From contig JAWPMV010000005.1 of assembly GCA_033391075.1 (NCBI GenBank), positions 310,001 to 374,000 on the forward strand: a stretch of 64,000 bases of DNA. Direction: 5' to 3'. The position numbers and the translations under genes are program-made. The notes under the pieces were generated by a model that did no database searches, was not told where the DNA came from, and was given only the letters and a program-made list of their open reading frames with translations. Each line of letters begins with the position of its first letter. Positions within the stretch are counted from its first letter, which is position 1. This DNA is from Bacteroidia bacterium (lineage in GTDB: Bacteria; Bacteroidota; Bacteroidia; J057). This document shows, piece after piece, positions 43,689 through 52,969 of the stretch.

Positions 43689-44186
43689 ATGAAAAATCTA
43701 CTTATTCTATTCGTCCTATCTTTTCTAGGCATCCAGCTTTCCGCCCAAACATTCGAACTCCCCAAAAAATACAAACTCGAATCTAAAAGTGATTATGGTA
43801 AATATGAACAAGAGGTGATTAATGCCGTTGACTGGCTCATCAATACGCCTATCAATTTGGATAAAGAAAAACGTACGGAAGTAAACGCTTTTTTACTAAA
43901 ATGGCTGACTGGAAGCCCTTCTGTTTCAATCGGAATTGATCCCAATATTGTCACATTTACAGATTGTGGAGATTGCCTTATGATCTTTATGGGAGGATGG
44001 GCAAAATATGTCCTGGAGACAAAAGACAATACGGATAAAGTAAAAGCAAACCTGGCAGGACTGGAAAGCGTCATTACTTTTTATCAAAAACAAAAAGCAG
44101 AACTAGGAGATAATAAAGCGGTCGAAAAGTATATCAAGCTAAAAGGGAAAGACAAGCTCCATAAATTTGTGGAGTCGAAAATATAG
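43689..44186 (+). CDS. secreted hypothetical protein
   Basis: A 165-aa protein with a signal peptide (cleavage near LSAQ). The mature domain is helical, with a Cys pair (CGDC, Cys98 and Cys101) that could form a disulfide. I do not recognise a family. The preceding 289 nt contain no gene. Confidence 0.6.
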   Translation: MKNLLILFVLSFLGIQLSAQTFELPKKYKLESKSDYGKYEQEVINAVDWLINTPINLDKEKRTEVNAFLLKWLTGSPSVSIGIDPNIVTFTDCGDCLMIFMGGWAKYVLETKDNTDKVKANLAGLESVITFYQKQKAELGDNKAVEKYIKLKGKDKLHKFVESKI

Positions 44187-44280
44187 GAGGAAGCATGGGG
44201 GAAAATATGTATCCTATTATCCGGCTGTATTGGTTCGACTTTGCATTCTCGGTTCTAGTATTTTCCTTCTTAACTCATGT

Positions 44281-44985
44281 CTAGAGTTTGGGCTTATTGA
44301 TCCGCATCATCAAGGCTTTTTTATAGGTTTGTCCGATGGGTACCAAATGTTCCCCAATGGAAATTCTATTGCCTTCTATGGTTTTTATCTTTTTGAGGGG
44401 AACGATAAAAGATTTGTGAACCCGCAAAAAATCCTCTCTTGGAAATAAAGCTTCCAAAGAGGAGATTTTCTCATGACTCACAATCATTTCTTCTCGCAGA
44501 TAAATCTTGCAATAATTCCCATAAGCTTCGACAAATAAGACATCCTCAAAACTCAGCTGATGAATTTTCTTATCACCTTTGAGGAAGAAATGAGTATCAT
44601 TTTTTGGGGAAGCCTCTCTCTCCAGTTTAGGCATACTCTCCCCTATCGTCTTATGTATAGCTTTTAAAAAACGGGGAAGGGAAAAGGGCTTTAATAAATA
44701 ATCCGAAATGTTTAATTCATACCCTTCCAGGGCAAATTCTTTATGTGCTGAGGTTACGATGGTTAAAGGAGGATGCTGCATTGATTTCAAAAAATCAAAA
44801 CCGGATAGTTTTGGCATATTGATGTCCAGAAAAATCAGATCTACCGGCTTTTGACTTAGTAATTCCATTGCCTCAAATGCATTATAACAATTGCCCACTT
44901 TTTGCAAATAGGGCAAATCCTGGCAATAGCCTTCTATGATGCGATGGGCAATGGGTTCGTCGTCTATGATACAATATCTGGTCAC
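44281..44985 (-). CDS. LytTR-family response regulator
   Basis: A 234-aa protein: receiver domain with DDEP at the start and phosphoacceptor in LIFLDINMPKLSG near 55, and a C-terminal LytTR domain (VEAYGNYCKIYL, LRVHKSFIVPL). Its start overlaps the stop of the kinase gene by 4 nt, so the two are coupled. Confidence 0.92.
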   Translation of the reverse strand: MTRYCIIDDEPIAHRIIEGYCQDLPYLQKVGNCYNAFEAMELLSQKPVDLIFLDINMPKLSGFDFLKSMQHPPLTIVTSAHKEFALEGYELNISDYLLKPFSLPRFLKAIHKTIGESMPKLEREASPKNDTHFFLKGDKKIHQLSFEDVLFVEAYGNYCKIYLREEMIVSHEKISSLEALFPREDFLRVHKSFIVPLKKIKTIEGNRISIGEHLVPIGQTYKKALMMRINKPKL

Positions 44986-46091
44986 GATAAATTGATTTTT
45001 AGGTCTACGCGATAAAGCGGAGCTTCATTTTCAATATTCAATTGATAGCGTTTGGGATATAGGTGTTCCAATCGTTTCTGCAGATTTTCAAGCCCGATTC
45101 CTGCAGGCTTTTTCTCTGTATCTCCTTCAAAATTATTCTCTATTACAAAACTGATCTCTTTGTCCCTCGCACTTAGCTTGATTCGCACAAAAGCATCTTC
45201 CGTCATTCCTTCTACTCCATGCTTAAAAGCATTCTCAAGTAGATTGATAAATAGCAAAGGGGCAATCAAATAGTCTTCCACTATCTCTTGTTTGAATTCA
45301 ATATTCACCCTTTTTTGATAGCGAATTTTGTGCAGATCAATGTAATTTTCTAGATAATTCACCTCATCAGCCAGAGAAACAAACTCTTCTCTTCCATCAT
45401 AAATGGTGTAGCGCATCATTTCGGATAATTTCAACACTACCTGTGGGGCTTGCTCCGACTTTTCGACCACCAGACCATACAGATTATTCAGGGTATTGAA
45501 AAAGAAGTGTGGGTTGATCTGGCTTTTCAGTAAGGCTAATTCAGCTTGCCCCTTTTCTGCCTGCAGATTTTTAAACCAGCGCCACTGCTCATATCCCCAC
45601 AAAGCCGCAAATACAGGGATAGGAATCAACATGAAATTGAGGAAATTCTGGTGGTGCTCCTCTACATAATTGGGCATCATCCGGAAGATGAAGAAATAGG
45701 ATAAGACGATTCCATATACCGATAGAATAGCTATTCTATACTTTTTGAAAAACTGAGGCAGGATAAGTGATGCAATCCCTAACCAAAAAAGGATGATCAG
45801 GGGAATGGTGACGGGATTGAAAGGTTCCAATACAGAGTCTAGCAAACCGCCTATCAGCAGGAAAGAAAAGATCCCCAGGACTTTGTAAACCGAAAACTTT
45901 TGGATCAAAAAAGAAATGCTGAACCAACAAAGGATCAGGGCGAGGATATTTATGAAAAGGAAAACAGCTGGAGATACATAGCTCGGCTCAAAAAGTATAA
46001 ATCTAGTCCTACTCAGCATAAGAACCAGGCCTAAGGAGATTCCTCCTCCAATCAACATAGCCTTATAGTACTTTTGAAAAAAGGCATTCAT
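44982..46091 (-). CDS. LytS-type membrane histidine kinase (His_kinase family)
   Basis: A 369-aa protein with about five hydrophobic segments in the first 165 residues, then LLKSQINPHFFFNTLNNLY near 185-203 (phospho-accepting His) and GIGLENLQKRLEHLYP at the end. It partners the LytTR regulator at 44281-44985. The signal is unknown. It is divergent from the M28 peptidase gene 230 nt away. Confidence 0.9.
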   Translation of the reverse strand: MNAFFQKYYKAMLIGGGISLGLVLMLSRTRFILFEPSYVSPAVFLFINILALILCWFSISFLIQKFSVYKVLGIFSFLLIGGLLDSVLEPFNPVTIPLIILFWLGIASLILPQFFKKYRIAILSVYGIVLSYFFIFRMMPNYVEEHHQNFLNFMLIPIPVFAALWGYEQWRWFKNLQAEKGQAELALLKSQINPHFFFNTLNNLYGLVVEKSEQAPQVVLKLSEMMRYTIYDGREEFVSLADEVNYLENYIDLHKIRYQKRVNIEFKQEIVEDYLIAPLLFINLLENAFKHGVEGMTEDAFVRIKLSARDKEISFVIENNFEGDTEKKPAGIGLENLQKRLEHLYPKRYQLNIENEAPLYRVDLKINLS

Positions 46092-46321
46092 CCTTCAAAA
46101 ATACGCTTCCTCTTCTCTATCCACAATCTTTTTGACAAAGCAGGGAGTTTTGATGTCAAACAGCTTCAATCCTTTACCGAAGCCCTTTTGAGGCTCTTTG
46201 CTGCTTGTCTATTCCCTTTTCACTTTCATACATCAAAAAAATTATATCTACTTTCAATAAAGCTCCAGCTTTGATCCAAATCAATTACGCTTATTTGGTA
46301 TTAACTTGAATACCTATAGAA

Positions 46322-48652
46322 ATGAAGAACCCAATGAATGCCTCCAAAACTAGTATCTCCTGGATTTCAATCGTTTTAATCGCCCTATTTGCCTTTTGGG
46401 GCTTAAGTGGACAAAAACCTTCAGAAAACTTTCTGGATTCTGATGATCCTGATGATTTCTCCTTAGAAAATGTACAGGAACATCTGGAGGTCATTGCAGA
46501 AGACATTCATTTTGTCGGAACGCCCTATCACAGGGAAGTTCAGGCTTATTTGATGGAGGAATTACGATCTCTGGGACTCAATCCTCAGCTTCAACAGGAT
46601 CATGTTTTTCGGCTAAACGAGAGGATCACTACGGGAACGCAGATAGAAAATATTGTTGCAGAAATAAAAGGGAGTGGGACGGGTAAAGCACTCATGTTGA
46701 TGGCCCATTATGATTCCGGACTTCCCAATTCTTATGGAGCCAGTGATGACGGATCAGGATTAGCCACTATCCTGGAAGCTGTACGGGTTTTCCTGGCGAA
46801 AAATGAGCAGCCCAAAAACGATATCATTATCCTTTTTTCAGATGCTGAGGAAATAGGCCTGATGGGAGCGCGGGCTTTTATCGAAAAGAATCCCTTGGCA
46901 GAAAAAGTAGGCCTGGTCCTGAATTTTGAAGCCAGAGGAAGTGGGGGCCCCAGTTATATGCTGATGGAGACCAATGGTAAAAATGGAAAGTTACTGGAGG
47001 AATTCATGAAGGCAAATCCTGCTTATCCAAGCTGCAATTCTTTGGCCTATAGTGTCTATAAATTGCTCCCCAATGATACAGACCTTACCCCATTGCGAGA
47101 AATTGCCAATATCAGTGGATTCAATTTCGCCTATTTAGATGATCACTTTGATTATCATACGGCTCAGGATACACCCGAACGCCTGGATCCTTCTACTTTG
47201 GTGCATCAGGCAGATTATCTGATGTCAAGCCTCAATTATTTTGCTTTTTCAGACTTAGATAATTTTGAACATACGGATGACAAGATTTTTGTAAATCTGC
47301 CCTTTATAAAACTCCTGCAATACCCATTTTCCTGGAACATCCCTCTCCTGCTCCTCGCATTTTTACTGACGATAGGCCTGATTTATTTTGGGGTCAAAAA
47401 GGAAAAGATCAACCTCAAACATGGGCTCAAGGGCTTAATTCCCTTCTTGCTAAGTCTTCTCATCAATTGTCTCCTTACTTTCGGACTATGGCAGTTGATT
47501 TTGTTGATCCATCCCACTTATAAGGACATCTTATCCGGCTATACCTATAATGGCTATTATTATCAGGCAGCCTTCATGGCGCTTAATTGCTGGCTTTCCT
47601 TTGTGATTTATAAAAAGTGGATGGCTAACTATCAGGCGGAAGATCTCCTTATTGGCCCCCTCATTATGTGGCTGATCCTCAATTTGGCCATATTAGTAGG
47701 TCTACCAGGAGGGGCATTTCTTATCCTACCCCTATTCTTCGCCCTTGGCATCCTGGCGATAGGAGTTTTTAGCGACTTATCATCAAAGGTAAAGCAGATT
47801 ATTTATAGCCTCCTTTCTCTCCCTTTGTTATATATACTTGTCCCTCTTATTAAATTACTGCCAGTTGCGCTAGGATTAACAATGATGGCTTTGGGTAGCT
47901 TTTTCCTCATTGCCCTATTCGGATTATTAACTCCTATTTTCTCTCTGGGCAATCAGCTAAAGTATCTGAAATATGGATTTGGGGGAATAGCGCTCCTCCT
48001 CTTCATCATCGCCAGTTCGATGAGTGGATTCAATGAGGATAGGAGAAAACCCAATAGCATAAGCTTCTTTTATAATGCTGACAATGAACTCTCTTATTGG
48101 GGCAGCCTAAATGAAAAGTCCGATCCGTTTTTAGCACAGTTTTTTGGAGAGGAAGCCCAGCAAGGAAACCTGCCAGAAGAACTGGGCTTTAGACTCCCTT
48201 ATATCAATACATTCGAAAAAACGGAGAATCGGGACATAAAAACGGCACAAATTACCTTACACCAGGACAGCCTTCGCGATGGGAATCGCTTTGTCGAATT
48301 CAGCCTATCGCCCCAAAGAGCCCTTAACGCTATGGCCCTCATTGCGAAAGATAGTATTGAAATCAAGGAGATGCGAATAAATGGAAGCCTGGTCTCATCC
48401 GCTGATTATGAGGGTTCAGCATTTAGTCGGAAAAAAGGTCAATACCTGATGAACTATTGCATGCCCAATTCAGAAAAGGAGCTTCGCATAAGCATCCTCA
48501 TGGAAAATGTACCCCTCTCTTTCTATTTGCGAGAGTTATCCTATGATTTACTCGAAAATGAAGCCTTTGATATTGAAGCCAGAGCCGATTATATGATGCC
48601 GATGCAATTTATTGGAGATGGATTGTTCTCGATAAAGACCTTTGAGATTTAG
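46322..48652 (+). CDS. M28-family membrane metallopeptidase
   Basis: A 776-aa protein. An N-terminal membrane segment (about 13-28) is followed by an M28 zinc aminopeptidase domain: His129 (MAHYDSG), Asp142 (GASDDGSG), Glu176-177 (SDAEEIG), Glu203 (FEARG) and His279 (DYHTAQDT). About eight further hydrophobic segments (roughly 340-570) and a soluble C-terminal domain follow. This is the ERMP1-like layout. It would trim peptides at the outer face of the inner membrane. All five metal ligands are present. Confidence 0.88.
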   Translation: MKNPMNASKTSISWISIVLIALFAFWGLSGQKPSENFLDSDDPDDFSLENVQEHLEVIAEDIHFVGTPYHREVQAYLMEELRSLGLNPQLQQDHVFRLNERITTGTQIENIVAEIKGSGTGKALMLMAHYDSGLPNSYGASDDGSGLATILEAVRVFLAKNEQPKNDIIILFSDAEEIGLMGARAFIEKNPLAEKVGLVLNFEARGSGGPSYMLMETNGKNGKLLEEFMKANPAYPSCNSLAYSVYKLLPNDTDLTPLREIANISGFNFAYLDDHFDYHTAQDTPERLDPSTLVHQADYLMSSLNYFAFSDLDNFEHTDDKIFVNLPFIKLLQYPFSWNIPLLLLAFLLTIGLIYFGVKKEKINLKHGLKGLIPFLLSLLINCLLTFGLWQLILLIHPTYKDILSGYTYNGYYYQAAFMALNCWLSFVIYKKWMANYQAEDLLIGPLIMWLILNLAILVGLPGGAFLILPLFFALGILAIGVFSDLSSKVKQIIYSLLSLPLLYILVPLIKLLPVALGLTMMALGSFFLIALFGLLTPIFSLGNQLKYLKYGFGGIALLLFIIASSMSGFNEDRRKPNSISFFYNADNELSYWGSLNEKSDPFLAQFFGEEAQQGNLPEELGFRLPYINTFEKTENRDIKTAQITLHQDSLRDGNRFVEFSLSPQRALNAMALIAKDSIEIKEMRINGSLVSSADYEGSAFSRKKGQYLMNYCMPNSEKELRISILMENVPLSFYLRELSYDLLENEAFDIEARADYMMPMQFIGDGLFSIKTFEI

Positions 48653-48697
48653 GGTCCGGGGGATTGCTTCTTTTTTCCTTGCAAAATGGAGTGCGAC

Positions 48698-48723
48698 ACA
48701 ACTATAACTATAATTATAGTTGT
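48698..48723. promoter_or_regulatory. BlaI-type operator
   Basis: ACAACTATAA-CTATAA-TTATAGTTGT, perfect 10-bp arms, with an inner perfect 16-bp palindrome at 48706-48721. It lies 31 nt before the BlaI gene. Such AT-rich dyads are the usual targets of MecI/BlaI repressors, so autoregulation is likely. Confidence 0.7.
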
Positions 48724-48754
48724 ATAATTATAAAGATAGTTGTAGTATTGTTGC

Positions 48755-49138
48755 ATGCAAAAGCTGACCAAAGCAGAAGAACAAGTCATGCGCGTCCTTT
48801 GGAGGCTTGAAAAAGCCTACCTCAAAGATGTGGTTGATGACTTTCCCGCACCCAAGCCAGCCTACACCACCATTTCAACTGTGATGCGGGTCCTGGTTAA
48901 AAAAGAATTCATCGGATACAAAAGCTATGGCAAGGTCAATGAATATTATCCCCTACTTTCCAAGGAGAAGTATTTCGGTATTCAACTCAAAGGCATGATT
49001 AAGAATTTCTTTGATGGGTCAAACCGAAAGTTCACCTCCTTCTTTACAGAAAATCAGGACCTGGACCTTAAGGAACTGGAGGAGATGAAGCAATTGTTGG
49101 AACACAAAATTGATGAACTAAAGAAGAAAAATGAGTGA
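48755..49138 (+). CDS. BlaI/MecI-family transcriptional repressor
   Basis: A 127-aa winged-helix protein: LTKAEEQVMRVLWRLEKAYLKDV at the start, YTTISTVMRVLVKKEFIGYKSYG in the recognition helix and wing, and a C-terminal dimerisation helix. The motif set is that of BlaI. It overlaps the M56 gene by 8 nt, the usual BlaI-BlaR pair. Confidence 0.9.
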   Translation: MQKLTKAEEQVMRVLWRLEKAYLKDVVDDFPAPKPAYTTISTVMRVLVKKEFIGYKSYGKVNEYYPLLSKEKYFGIQLKGMIKNFFDGSNRKFTSFFTENQDLDLKELEEMKQLLEHKIDELKKKNE

Positions 49139-50384
49139 GTTGCTGATATATCTCGGGAAGGTCAGCCTCATCAGTAGTCTGCTTTGCCTGACTTATTACT
49201 TCTTCCACCGGAAACTGAGCTTCCATGTGCTCAATCGCATCCTTTTGCTTGCAATCATTCCCTTTTCTCTTCTCCTTCCCTTTATCCAGCTGGACATAGA
49301 ACAGACTGCCGAACTAAGGATATTGCAAGTCTCCTCTGGCGAGGAAATAAAGGTTCTGGATAGTAAGGGAGCAGAAATTCAATTACCCACTCCTGGCTAT
49401 GGTATAGGTTTTTACCTGGAATTGATATACTATCTGGGATTGCTAATAAGTATAGGGAGAATTTTGCTGGCAGGGGTAAATATCTTTCGACAAATCAAAA
49501 CCGCAACTCCCAGAAAATGGGAAAAATACCGCCTCATAAGAGTAAGTACCCATTCGGTCTATTCCTTCTATGCATGGATCTTCCTTCCCCAAAATTTTGA
49601 TCTGCATAAAAACAAAGACATTCTGAAACATGAGGCTGCTCACTTAGAACTCAAACACAGCTATGACCTATTGATTACTGAGTTCTTCCTGGCCTTTTGT
49701 TGGTTCAATCCTTTTGCCTACCTCTTCCGTCAGATGTTGAAATCCCTGCATGAGTTTCAGGCGGATGAAGCGGTACTTTCCACCAACATCAAAAAATCTG
49801 CCTATTTGGGTGTTTTACTCAGTAATAGCCTGGAGTCTTTTGAAGGGAGATTAAGCAGCAGTTTTCAGACGTATAGCATGAAAGCCCGGATTGAAATGAT
49901 CAGCAAACGAAAAGACAGCTTGATTCATAGCAGCAGATACCTTTTTCTCCTGCCCCTTATCCTTCTCCTACTCCTCGCTTTTGCCAAAAATCAAAAATCG
50001 AAGTCCTTTCTTTTCCCCATACAAAGCGGTCTATATCAGAAAATAGTTGCTCCTTTTGGGGCTCGGCTCAAAGATCCATTTACCCATACATACAGGCAGC
50101 ATCAGGGAATAGATATCCTGGCAGCATTTCAAACTCCTATTAGAGCCAGCGCTTCGGGCACAGTAATTCGAGCAGATCACGATAAGAGTTGGGGGAATAT
50201 CGTCATCATGGATCATGGTGATGGCTACGAGAGTCGATATGCCCATATGTCCGATATAAAAGTGGAAGTAGGAGAAGAAATACAGACAGGTGAAATCATC
50301 GGACATCTAGGCTCAAGTGGTCTCTCTCCGAATCCTCATTTGCACTATGAAGTAAGAAAAGAAGGTCGGGGAATACATCCCTGA
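49131..50384 (+). CDS. M56 (BlaR1-like) sensor protease fused to M23 peptidase
   Basis: A 417-aa membrane protein. The first 265 residues are a BlaR1-type M56 domain with about four membrane helices and HEAAH at 167-171 (zinc-binding HExxH) followed by FQADEAVLS. A further membrane helix near 270-285 leads to an M23 (LytM) domain with HQGID near 323 and HLHYEV near 402. The sensor part of BlaR1 is thus replaced by a peptidoglycan endopeptidase fold. It probably cleaves BlaI to relieve repression. M23/M56 fusions are known in Bacteroidota. Confidence 0.85.
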   Translation: MSELLIYLGKVSLISSLLCLTYYFFHRKLSFHVLNRILLLAIIPFSLLLPFIQLDIEQTAELRILQVSSGEEIKVLDSKGAEIQLPTPGYGIGFYLELIYYLGLLISIGRILLAGVNIFRQIKTATPRKWEKYRLIRVSTHSVYSFYAWIFLPQNFDLHKNKDILKHEAAHLELKHSYDLLITEFFLAFCWFNPFAYLFRQMLKSLHEFQADEAVLSTNIKKSAYLGVLLSNSLESFEGRLSSSFQTYSMKARIEMISKRKDSLIHSSRYLFLLPLILLLLLAFAKNQKSKSFLFPIQSGLYQKIVAPFGARLKDPFTHTYRQHQGIDILAAFQTPIRASASGTVIRADHDKSWGNIVIMDHGDGYESRYAHMSDIKVEVGEEIQTGEIIGHLGSSGLSPNPHLHYEVRKEGRGIHP

Positions 50385-50514
50385 AAACAAGAATAAATTC
50401 CTGATCACTAAGGCGTATTAAGAAAAGGATTTTCTAGAAAGCAGCTTGATTCTGTCAAATGCTTTACAGGAAAGCTATGCTATTTTTTCACCCTTAATTC
50501 TCAATTTTTATTCT

Positions 50515-52794
50515 ATGAAAAGCATTACGCTCAGCATTACAATTATCGCAGGGAGTCTTCTATTCTTTGCCTGTAGTTCCGTCAAAGAAGCCAAGGCTCA
50601 ATCTCAGGAAGCAAGCAGCTACCTATCTGATTATACCGCTTCCTTTCTTTCTCATAAAGAAGGAAAATTGGCCCTGATGCATGCAAAACTCATAGATGGG
50701 ACAGGAAGTCCAGCCCAGGAAGATCAGACCGTACTCATCGATCAGGGAAGAATCCTGAAAGTAGGCCCCAGTCAGGAAGTCAGTATTCCTCCCGGCTTCA
50801 AACAGCTGGATCTGAAAAACAAGACCCTTATCCCCGGATTTGTAGGCACCCATAACCATATGCGTATGCATCGGTCTGCTTTACTGTCGAGTTCTCCCCG
50901 CCTCTACCTGGCCTGCGGCGTAACTACGATTCAAACCTGCGGTACAGGCAATGCCCGGGAAGAAATCGCAATCGCCCAATCGATCCGTAAAGGCGAACAA
51001 GCCGGACCAGAGATCATCAATTCTGCGCCTTATTTCACGGGTCCTGCAGGAAAGCCCCATTTCATTCGTTTTACTGATGAAAAGATGGTTCGAGATACGA
51101 TTAGATACTGGGCGGATCAGGGGGTAAAATGGCTAAAAGTCTATCGGCATACCCGGCCCCAGGATTTAGCCGTAATTGTAGATGAGGCACATAAGCTTGG
51201 ACTTAAAGTAGCGGGTCATCTTTGCGCGACCACTTATACTGAAGCCGCAGAAATAGGGATAGATGCCATTGAACATGGGTTTATCGAAAGCTATGATCAT
51301 GCAGAGGGAAGAGAAGCAGGAATTTGTGGAGACAATAGAGATTTTCGGGACCTGGTGGATGTCGAAAGTGAAGAAGTAAAAGCCGTTCAGCAGAAAATGA
51401 TCAGACATGGAGTAGCTTTAAGCAGTACCCTCTCCTTATTTGAAGCCCTGGGACCAAATGCTGAAGCTGATCCCCGTGAATTGGCCGTTTTGTCTGCAGG
51501 CTTTTTGGAAGTTTATCAGAACCGACAAAAAAGAAAAAAAGCACAGGGCAGCGATTGGTGGTTTAAGGAAGCCTGGTTTGAGAAATGCCTGCAATACGAT
51601 ATTCAATATTACAGAATGGGTGGTCTATTGGTCTCTGGCTCTGATCCTGAAGCCCATATATTGCCCGGATTTGGGGACCAAAAAAATTATGAAATATTTA
51701 TAAGGGCAGGTTTGCAAGCAGAGGAAGCTTTACAGATTATGTGTTTGAATGGAGCAAAATTGCTCGAAAGGGAAGACCTGGGAAGTATAGAAGAAGGGAA
51801 GGTCGCAGATATACAGCTAATTGATGGAGATCTGGAGAAAAATCCTCGCCTGATCCGAAAACTTGAGATGGTCATTCGAAAAGGAATGGCTTATGATCCG
51901 GAGAAGCTTCTCAACTCTCTCAAAGGGAGTCTGGGTTCCGAGACCGATGATCAGATGACATATTTGGGTCAGAAAGCGCCCGGAAATCAGCCGGAATTAT
52001 TCGCCCCTCACCTCATCTCCAAAACCGACAGACATGAGTTCGGTTGTTATATCTCCAAAGACGGAAAGGAATTCTTCTTTGCCGTAGATGCAGGCGAAAG
52101 AAATGAAATCTATCATACCCGATGGAAAAATGCTGTTTGGACTCCTGCTGAGAAGCTTTTTCCCGACAGTCTTTACAGCTATAATGACCCTCTCCTAAAT
52201 CATGAGGAAAATCGACTCTATTTCATTTCCAATCGTCCCTTGCCCGGATCAAAAGAAGCGAAAGACATAGATATCTGGTATGTGGAAAGACAAGGGAATT
52301 CCTGGTCAGAAGCTATAAATGTAGGAGCCCCCATCAATAGTCCCCTGAATGAGTACTATATCTCATTTTCGAAAGAAGGTCATATGTACTTTGCCTCCCG
52401 TTCCCCGGAAGCAGATGCCCCTCAATATGCCTATGATATCTATCGTGCTGCCTTCGATGGCTCCCATTATTCCAAAGCCGAAAAACTCCCGGCAGAAATC
52501 AATACCCCTAGATACGAAGCAGATCCATTTATCGCTCCGGATGAATCCTATCTGATCTTTGGCTCGGCCAGAAGAGGAGGCTATGGACAGGGAGATTTGT
52601 ACATAAGTTTTAAGGATAAAAACGGAAATTGGACCCAGGCTCAAAATATGGGAGACAAGATCAATACCGAACTACATGAGCTTTGTCCCATCATCAGCCC
52701 AGACGGTAAATACCTCTTCTTTACCAGCAATCAGGACATCTATTGGGTGAGTACGGAAATCCTAAAAAGCTATAAACAGGGAGAAGAAGAATAA
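50515..52794 (+). CDS. amidohydrolase fused to PD40/TolB-like beta-propeller, lipoprotein
   Basis: The ATG at 50515 starts a lipobox signal (LLFFACSS). The 759-aa product has an amidohydrolase domain (about 45-470) with NHMRMH near 112, AGHL near 232, IEHGF near 253 and GSDPEAH near 375, that is the metal-binding His/Asp set. The last 260 residues have PD40-type blades (YFISNRPLPGS, YFASRSPEAD, YLIFGSARRGG, YLFFTSNQD). Both parts occur separately in many proteins; their fusion is less usual. The substrate is unknown. Confidence 0.8.
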   Translation: MKSITLSITIIAGSLLFFACSSVKEAKAQSQEASSYLSDYTASFLSHKEGKLALMHAKLIDGTGSPAQEDQTVLIDQGRILKVGPSQEVSIPPGFKQLDLKNKTLIPGFVGTHNHMRMHRSALLSSSPRLYLACGVTTIQTCGTGNAREEIAIAQSIRKGEQAGPEIINSAPYFTGPAGKPHFIRFTDEKMVRDTIRYWADQGVKWLKVYRHTRPQDLAVIVDEAHKLGLKVAGHLCATTYTEAAEIGIDAIEHGFIESYDHAEGREAGICGDNRDFRDLVDVESEEVKAVQQKMIRHGVALSSTLSLFEALGPNAEADPRELAVLSAGFLEVYQNRQKRKKAQGSDWWFKEAWFEKCLQYDIQYYRMGGLLVSGSDPEAHILPGFGDQKNYEIFIRAGLQAEEALQIMCLNGAKLLEREDLGSIEEGKVADIQLIDGDLEKNPRLIRKLEMVIRKGMAYDPEKLLNSLKGSLGSETDDQMTYLGQKAPGNQPELFAPHLISKTDRHEFGCYISKDGKEFFFAVDAGERNEIYHTRWKNAVWTPAEKLFPDSLYSYNDPLLNHEENRLYFISNRPLPGSKEAKDIDIWYVERQGNSWSEAINVGAPINSPLNEYYISFSKEGHMYFASRSPEADAPQYAYDIYRAAFDGSHYSKAEKLPAEINTPRYEADPFIAPDESYLIFGSARRGGYGQGDLYISFKDKNGNWTQAQNMGDKINTELHELCPIISPDGKYLFFTSNQDIYWVSTEILKSYKQGEEE

Positions 52795-52969
52795 TTAGGA
52801 CCTGTTCCAAATTTGAAGGTAGTGGTAATCTGATTTATTTATTATTCTCCTCCTAAGGTGGAAAATAAATGCGTGTATTCTGCATTTTATCCATCCTAAG
52901 CTTAAGGTTTTGCGAATTAATCCTTAAACTGAAATTATCTGCTATCCAAATCCGCCTAATAGACAGAAT

